Source: Loripinus fragilis
Lineage: Eukaryota; Mollusca; Bivalvia; Lucinida; Lucinidae
Direction: 5' to 3'
Length of the DNA stretch: 64,000 bases
Assembly (NCBI GenBank): GCA_964019695.1
Contig: CAXHUL010000248.1
Location: 372,001 to 436,000 of the forward strand
Shown: in pieces, positions 51,701 to 60,700 of the stretch
Numbering within the stretch: position 1 is the first letter of the stretch
Layout: the number at the start of each line of letters is the position of its first letter
Notes under the pieces: generated by a model
Told to the model about the DNA's origin: nothing
The model's input: the letters and a program-made list of their open reading frames with translations, nothing else
Databases searched by the model: none
Position numbers and translations under genes: made by a program

Positions 51701-54700
51701 ATATTAATCTTGGAATTTAGTTATCAGAGCATGTTTACTTGATGGGGTTATCTATCTTATTTGACTTAAACAATTCAAATGATAAATGGACCATATTTTG
51801 TTTCCATAGCAACCATATTCTAAAGGCAGGTGATGGATTTTAGTGGTGTTCCAAAATCGCTTCGCAAATATGTATTATTGGCGAAATTTGATGAAATATA
51901 CATGGCCACTGACTGTATATAATGGATACTAGCAGTTAGGCGATGAGTTCTAGCGATAAGGTGTTTTCCCTAGTTGGTCACAATGACAAACATCGATTTT
52001 CAAATCAACGCAATATTTTATAATATGTGCATCTTATGGCAGTAAAATATGTTGACTAAATATCAAAATATGTTTCAAGGCACTTCATCTTTATCAAAGT
52101 CGCAATATTCGTCCTTTTCACTGACACCCTAAATTTTTCGTCTTCATTCTGGCTACCATTTTAAATTGTAAACGCATCACAACTTTTTAAAAAGTAAAAA
52201 TGCTTTAAATGCTCAAATATAAAAGATAGACGTGTCTTTCAATGCAAAAAGTTTAAAGTTGTCTTCCAGTGCATGCGAATGCAATATACATAAAAACGTG
52301 ACGATTTTCATTGACAATTGAATTTTGTGTCTTTCGGTTTAATTTAAGATGCATTCCTCCCTTTAGACCCACGATCCCCTTTGGACAACGAGAGACGTAT
52401 ACGCAACATATGTATAGTACGTCTTGGGTCCAGGGGGCAGAGGGTTGTGCAGGCCAAAACAAGGTATCTAACATCTGACATCCGTAAACCGCTTTGCAAA
52501 TTACTCAATTATTATTGCATATTAGGTATCAACTGTTCAAGTATATAATACGTGGTAGGCCATTCATTTACCTTGGTTTATTAGTAGTTTAACCATTTTT
52601 ATTACTAAAGCATACAAAGTAGTAGATGTTCTAAATTGAATTTCATTTTAAACGAAGCAGTATATTAACAAAAAGAAAAGTGAACCCGTTTTTGTTTTAA
52701 ATATCTAGGCTAGAGTGAAAGGACGGCTAGTCTATATGTAATTAATGGATATGTACAGCCTCAAATGGTATTATAGCAATACATATAAACATAGGTATCA
52801 TTTAAGGAAACAGTCTGCTAGCTTGAAACCATTTCAAGATTGTATTTTGGTAGCAGTAAACTCTAAAATTTTCAGGAAACGCTGTCCGCGGTGCTAAGCG
52901 TTTTTCTGTGCTCACAACTTTGATTATTGAATGTGTTGTGATGATTAACTGGGATGGTTAAAAGAGTATTCATTCAGACAACGCCAGTATATTTAGTCGT
53001 CATGTCAAATAAGAAAAAAAAATAAACGTATATTTCTTACTTTCAAGACATGCTAAAAGTCAAAACAGCTCACGGTGCCAAATTGAAACTCTGTCCAAAC
53101 TGATTTAATATGGATTCCATCATTTTTTAAAACATTTGTACCGAATGAAGTGCCAACGAGGCGGTTCAACTACAGTGTTTTTAAATGAAAATTCCTAACA
53201 TCCTCCCTGACTCTGTTTGATCAACAATTATATGTCATTATGTTATTTATAGTTTATATATAAGATCAGTTACCATCCAGTCGGTTTGTGATCTTTATCA
53301 AGGACAAGAAATAAAGTCCTTGTAAATCTACACTCCAGGAAGCAGAACTACCAGCAGAAGGGGTGTCTGTGTGACTACAATGGCCGTGACTCGTGTCTGG
53401 ATCAGCATTTCCATCAACAGCTCGCCTTGACCATGAGCAATCATCACACGGCCGTCCATTATACGATACCCATTGATGACAAGCCGAACAAAGGTCATAA
53501 GGGTACTGTTTAGTAGGTTTTCCAAATGCTATGTTGGTACTTCCTGCAATAGATATTAACCCATAACGCGCCAATCACAATTGCCTTTCGTCTACTGAGA
53601 TGTTTTACAATCCTCTTTGTCAAACAGTATAGACCAAGATCAGACTGCTCCCATGGGAGCAGTCTGGTCTGAGTCTACTTTGTTGTGTTATATACATAAA
53701 TTTAATAGTCTATGATTTAAGAATATTATTTGCAGCAGACGACGACAGCAGATGATATTTTCAGATGTAGTTTTGTTGACAGTTTAAGGGCTATTATTAT
53801 ATAACCTATAAAAAGACATATTTTGATTGGCCCAGATGTCTATCCACTCAGGTCCATAAAACTACATATCACATGGGCTGCTGGTTTTTCCATTCAAAAT
53901 TAGTTACTAAAAATTGACATCATAGAAACTTTTCATAACAGGTGTGCTTTCAGCATGAAACTTGCATGATTTGTTGTAACTAAAATTCAGTGAGTGACAG
54001 CAGCATGAAATTCACAAGATTTGGTATTTCATCATATACATGACATTCAGACTTTGCTGTTGAGTATAGTAATTAGCAGAACTCTTAAATGAACTAATGA
54101 ATTCTTCCTTCTGGATTGATGCAATAAAGTTGGAATGGTCCATTGTATAATTCAAGGGGTCACAGGTTTTAATTTCTAAACAAAATTGCAGTTTTTCCCT
54201 GAAGATAATTTTTGTCTTAGCAAACAGTGTAGACCCTGATGAAATGCCACATTATGCAGCACTTAATCCGGATCTTCTCTGTCTGCAGTTGTTATTACAA
54301 ATAAAGCATGCATTCATTCCTCTTTTAACTGAATGAAATCAGTTAGTCATCCTGTAAAAAAAGAAATTCAAGACTGTCCAAGACATAGTCCATAGCCAAG
54401 ATTTTGTTGTTGTTGTTGCTTTTTTTGTTTTAATAGAGAAATTATATAATAAAACAATTGTTGACTATTGAGGCATTGGACATGATGTTACACATCGATC
54501 TGAATATACCAATATTGACCTTGGCTCCGCCTCGGTCAATATTGGTACTCTCAGGTCGATATCACATCATGTCCAATGCCTCAATAGTCAATAATTGTAT
54601 AATAATGTTATAAGTAATGAATAATGGTAGAGCAAAAACTAGCGAAAATTGACCGATAAGCCCTCCCCATCAGTAAAATGAAAAATGATTGTATGAATGA

Positions 54701-57700
54701 TGTGACAATATGTTGAAGTTTCTTGGATCACCGGAATTACCTATGCAAAGAGGGGCAGTGATGTTAAAAATTGGCAAAAAGTTCATTTTTAGAAGTGAAA
54801 TTGCGAATTTCTGAAATCCATTTGCAGCAACAGATACATGACACCAGTAAAGAATGGCTGAAAAATGATTATTGAGTCTTATATAAGTCCACTCTGATTT
54901 TATTATGGTGTCAAAACCTGAATTTTAATGTCTTGGTTTTTGGGTGAAAATCGGTGGTTTTTGTAAATTTAAACACGAATTTTTGTAATCTGGCTGATAA
55001 AGTTTTAAAATTAAGGGCTGTTATTTATTGATAACTTGTTTCAAATTTGATGCTGAATTATTCAACTTACATGTATCTCTGTTGTGTATACTTAAAAACC
55101 AACCACAATATTTTCGTTTTGACCTCAAAATCTGGCATTTTGATATTCAGGTATATTTTGTGAAATTCATGTATTGCTGTTACATGTATATCTGGACATT
55201 GCCATATTAGACCTGCGTTGTGGTCCATGTTCGATCCCATAGTCATAATTGGAACATATTTAAATTTTGTCTACCAGCTGATGCTACATACCAAATACCA
55301 GGGCTCTAGGCCTGGTGATTTCAGACAAAAATATGTTTTTATGTTTTCACCATATGTAAGTCAATGTATGAGAGAATGTATGACCAGGGAATTCCACTGT
55401 CACAAACTGCATACAGACCCACGGCACCGAGAGGAATAGTCAAAGGACAAGAACAGCCTCATAAACTCTGTGACCTCAAGGACGATGTCATTTTGACCAC
55501 AGTAACATAATTTTTGAACAAACTTGGTAGAGTACCACTTGGTGATGCTACATATCAAATATCAAGCGTTTTAGTATCTGACAAGAATGTGTTTTATTAT
55601 GTTCTCTATATAAGCTAAATATAAAACCTTGATCCCCGAGGCAGCCTCATTTTCCGCCATAGGTCCATAATTTTCAACAAACTTAGCAAGTCTACTAGAT
55701 GTTGCTACATGCCAAATATAGATTCTAGGTTCTGTGGTTTCAGACTAGACTATTTTAAGTGTTCCATATATAAGCCTATGTAAAACATGTGACCTCAGGG
55801 TGGGGCCAGTTTTGGCACAAGGGTCATTATGTGAACAAACTTAGTAGAGGTATACTAGGTGATACTACATAACAAATAGCAATGTTCCATGCCATGTGGT
55901 GTCAGACGAGAAGATGTTCCTAATTGATTCCTATAGTGAATGTGTGAGCTCGCAGACGGGTCCACTTAATAGTCCCTGTTCCCCAAATTGAATAAAACTG
56001 AAAGAGGCGTACTAGGTGATGTTGCATACCAAATATCAAGGTACTAGGCATTGTCGTTTCAGACAAGAAAATTTGGTTTGTTTTCCCAATATAAAATTTA
56101 AAGCAGAGGACAAAAACCAGAAGTCGATACAGTCAAGTACCACAACTGACCCGAGACACCATATGGGAAAGTGACAAAATACAAGAAAACACCACACACA
56201 AGAGAGCCAAGAGATCAGCCCTTTCTCAGCAGGTGATCACATGCCTATGTAAAAATATGCCACCTCCAGGGATGTGACATTTAAACCACAGGGCTATAAT
56301 TTGAACAAACTTGGTGGAGGTCTACTAGGTTATGCTACATACCAACTGTTAAGACCCTAGGCATTATGGTTTCAAACAAGAGGATTTTTATTTTGAAAAC
56401 CTATTTTAGCCCATGTGACCTAGATAGTTAAAATCTAGCTAGTAATTTAGAAGGAGACTGTGCCATCATAAAACCATAGACAGCCAGTGTATCAAACATG
56501 ATCATTTATACATCTCTTCCAAAACAGAATGCATTACATGCCGTATATGCAGAGTTTAAAGGTCTACATTTTGGTTTATGAGTGGTCATCAGCAGATTAA
56601 ATGCTAAGGGAAAGATTATTTCATGTCTAAGTGTATTTCAATATCTCACCGGACTAAGGGGGCTCCAAGAGGGGACTTACCGCCTATATAGGTTTACTAA
56701 GATTAATATAAATGTTTCATCAGAAAATAGCTAAACCCTTTAAGAACCTCTTTATTACCCCATACAGGGAATTTATAATCCACTATTTGGTCTGCCTCGC
56801 ATTGAACCTAGGAGAGTCATAAACACATTTATGATTAGTTCCACTTTGAGGGTGCAAAATGTAGGTTTTTGAGCAGTTTGACCTTGAACTTTGATTTAAA
56901 GGTCATATCAGCAGTCAGAAGCTATTATTGACAAAAGAACACCTAAGAAAATCAGTGTGCAAAATATGAACACTCTACAACAAAAATGTTAGAGATATTG
57001 CTTTACAATCCATACAACTGGCTTCAAATTAATTTGAGAATTAAGGCTCAAATGTCATATTGGCAATTATTTTACAAAATATGAAGCATCTCTGTTAAAA
57101 ACATGCCACTGTAAGACAGATTCTAATTAACCTTTGTTTTCAGTGCCATAGCGGTGATATGTAACGTACTTTGTAATTTACACACCACAAGCAATAATTG
57201 TGCTAAGTATGAACACCCTTGGTCGAACAATGAAGGAGGAGTTGGCGTAACAAGCCAAAAATGATTGTAATTATGTGACCTTGTCTTTTAACAACAATGG
57301 CAAAGCGGTGATAAGAAACCTATGTTGTATTCTACACCCCATAGACAATCATTGTGCCATATATGAACACCCTCGGTCGTAGAAATGAAAGAGGAGTTCA
57401 TGTGATGAGTCGTATTACAGATTTTGTCTTAATATGACCTTGACCTTGAACTCCAAGATTAAATTTATAATTTGAAATACACACCAAATATGAACATCGA
57501 GGCATAAAGATAAATGGCAAGTTCTAATATAACACTTACAAAGTTACTCTTTAAAACAGATTTAGGAGGACAATTGGTGAGGCACAACTCCATGCTGCTA
57601 CTAATTTTCAAAGGCAAAACCTATATTGTTATTTATATGACGTATAAAAGACCATACTTGCTTTTGAATGCGTTAAAACGTATGCACTGACAATATGTGT

Positions 57701-60700
57701 AAAATGAAGACAATAGATTAAAATAAATGAAATCATGGTACTAAATAATGATGTCAAAATGATAAATCAGTTACTTCCATTCTGCATATATATGGGCCAG
57801 GATATAGGGAAATGTGCCCTATCATCGCGATAATCAAAATCAGGCTAATGTATTACATGTTTAGAGCATTTCCCGAAAATTTCTTCGAAACTGATAATTG
57901 TACGGATGTAAGAAACAACAAATGTAATCAGGTTTGGAATGTGACGTCAATAATGGCGTTAACCGTATGATGACGTCAGAGTGTTGGTCTATATTCGTTT
58001 GTTAATGATTGCATGCTCAGCATAAGAATCTGGCAAATATAAAGTTTTCTCATGTCTTATACATGTGATAATGGAAATGCAGATGAAGATACATGAATTA
58101 ATATCTTCTAGATCGTATTATAGGCATTCAAAGTGACCCACTTGTAGGTGTTGTGATCTGAGTGTTCACATTGCAACAACCCTTACAGAAAGCTTTAAAA
58201 AAAGTATAATCAGAAACTTTTATTATTTTGATGGTATCAAAGTTTAAAAAGCATTTTCATGGAAATATAAAGGTATGTAATTTTATGTTATTTTAGGTAG
58301 TTTTCAAATGTCTCTTACGTAATAATTACTTGGATTCCTTAAGGTCCCTTTTGTCAGATCCGCGTTCTTATGTATTACATAAAAATAGGCCTAACTGTTT
58401 TAATGCATAGCTTATTTGGTTGAATAATACACCCCTGATACTTTAAAATTTAGAAACTATTTGCATTTTTGCATTACTTTTCACCCAGCCCACTTTTGCT
58501 TATTTCAGATGCTAAATGAGGGTGCTCTTCTTCGAAGCCTAATAAAGAGCCACTACCCCTGTTTTGAAAAGTAATTCTAGTGGTTTCATTATGTACAGCT
58601 ATAAAACTTTCCATTGATATATCACAATCCTATTTTACAAGTAGGGAGAGGTTCCACCTCAACTGAGCTACTTATTATGTGCCAGATTTTTCCTCGATGA
58701 ATAGGATATTTAGAGAAAACATTAAAAAATATTCTTGCCAGAAAACAAAATGCCCCAAAGTTTTGATATTTGGTATGTGACATCACCTAGTGGTACTCTA
58801 CCTAGTTTGCTCAAATTGTAGTTAATTAGTCAAAATGGCCTCATCTTGGATGTCACAGAGTTTACATTGACTTATAAATTGAAACATATAAAATCTCCTG
58901 GTTTGAAACCAATAGGTCTAGATCCCTGATATCACCCAGTGGATGGGCCATATTTAAATTTGCTCCAAATAGAGCTCTTGGGACAAAAATGGCTCCACCA
59001 AGGGCTCACCAGAACATGGGCAGTTTTAATAGATACATATAGATTAAAGGTTTTAAACAAAAACTCAGGTGAGCGATCCAGGTTCACTTGGCCCTCTTTT
59101 AGTGTATATCAATACTTGATATGATATCACAGAACATGATAAATGCTGTTTCCATTTGATATTTTTACCATATGTACGTCATTTTCATAATATGACAATG
59201 CCCTGATAGCTATGAGACAGCAAAACATGCATTTCCCAAAATATACCTGAATATAAAAATGTCAGTTTTCGAGGCAAAAAAGAAAATATTTTAGCAGGTT
59301 TTATAAGTAAACACGACAGGATATATGTAAGTTGAAAAAGGCAGCATCAAATTTAAAACAAGATAAATAAAAACTATAAATTTTAAAAACTTTACCTGTC
59401 AGGTTCAAAAAATTAGATTATTTTTTATAAAAATACTGATTTTTACCCCAAAATAAAGACATTTCATTTATGACTTTGACTTCATAATAAAGTCAGGTCA
59501 GGATTATATAAGTCTTTCTTCGCCGGTGTCGTGTATCTGTTGCTGCAAATGGATTTCAGAAATTCGCAATTTCACTCCTAAAAATGAAGTTTTTGCCAAA
59601 TTTTAACACCATTGCCCCTGTTTGAAAAGGTAATTCCGGCGATCCAAGAAGCTTCAACATCTTGCCATATCATTCATGCGATCGTTTTCCATTTTACAGA
59701 TGGGGAGGGGTTCCGCCTTAAATAAGCGACGTTTTGCCAGTTTTTTGCTCTACCATAAGCAATGCCATGAGGGTCAAAGGCGCAGATCGCGTAGCATGTT
59801 TAGTAATATTTAAGACGAAGATGTCAGCTTCGACACCTAAATATTTGTCTTAAATATACGGCAAAATGTAAGAAGTTCGTAAAGTTCAATAGTTTGATGA
59901 AATCCGATTTTTAACGTACGAACTTCGTACGATGTTTTTAAGACAAAAAAAACGTCATAAACTCGTTGATGAAATTGGCCCCTGGTCAGTATCACTTTAG
60001 TTACTGCGTATTAATAAATTAGCTACACCTGTTAGTAACCCTTTAAAAACTAAAGTAGTTGTTGCGCCATGTATTAAAATCCACAAAACACCAGTGGCTC
60101 CCATATCTAGGAACACTGTGAAATGGTGTCCATGAAATGGTTCGCATATATTGCAAAATTTGGCGTTTTCACGTCAAAAAACGCGAGCTCAGAATAATTT
60201 AGCCTCAATTCTATGTGAGATCATCTATATACACAAGCCACACTTAACCAACTTGGTATGCTGTGCACAAGCAACAAATACGACAGAAATACAATTAGAC
60301 TCCATGTATAAAAAGATAAATTATTTACAGACCGCATTATCCCCAGGGTGTAGGGTACTCTGATATTTTCATATATACAAAGGCCCGGGCCATTTGGAGG
60401 GTTCCAAAATTTTGAATTTCAATATTTATTTTTTTTTTTTTTTTTGGGGGGGGAGGGGGGGAGGTTCTGAAAAACGTATGAAGAAATTGTGGATATTTTA
60501 TGGGGTCATCACAAAACTGGACTATTTTTGGAATAATTTTCTATACATGTTTTTACTTTTACTTAAGCCCAAGGTACAGAATTGAAATATTTTTTGGAGT
60601 TGCAAAATTTAAATATATTTGGGGGGGGGGGAGGTTCTGAAAAACGTATGAAGAAATTGTGGATATTTTATGGGGTCATCACAAAACTGGACTATTTTTG

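Larger units (their letters stand above)
55240..56410 (-). mobile_element. Element with ~160 bp tandem core, copy 4 (ends unclear)
   Basis: Core units near 55270, 55520, 55680, 55840, 56000 and 56300 share GAACAAACTTGGTAGAGG, ATGCTACATACCAAATATCA and GTTTCAGACAAGAA. It has been invaded by a family B fragment (55375-55450) and a family A copy (56096-56236). Confidence 0.65.
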
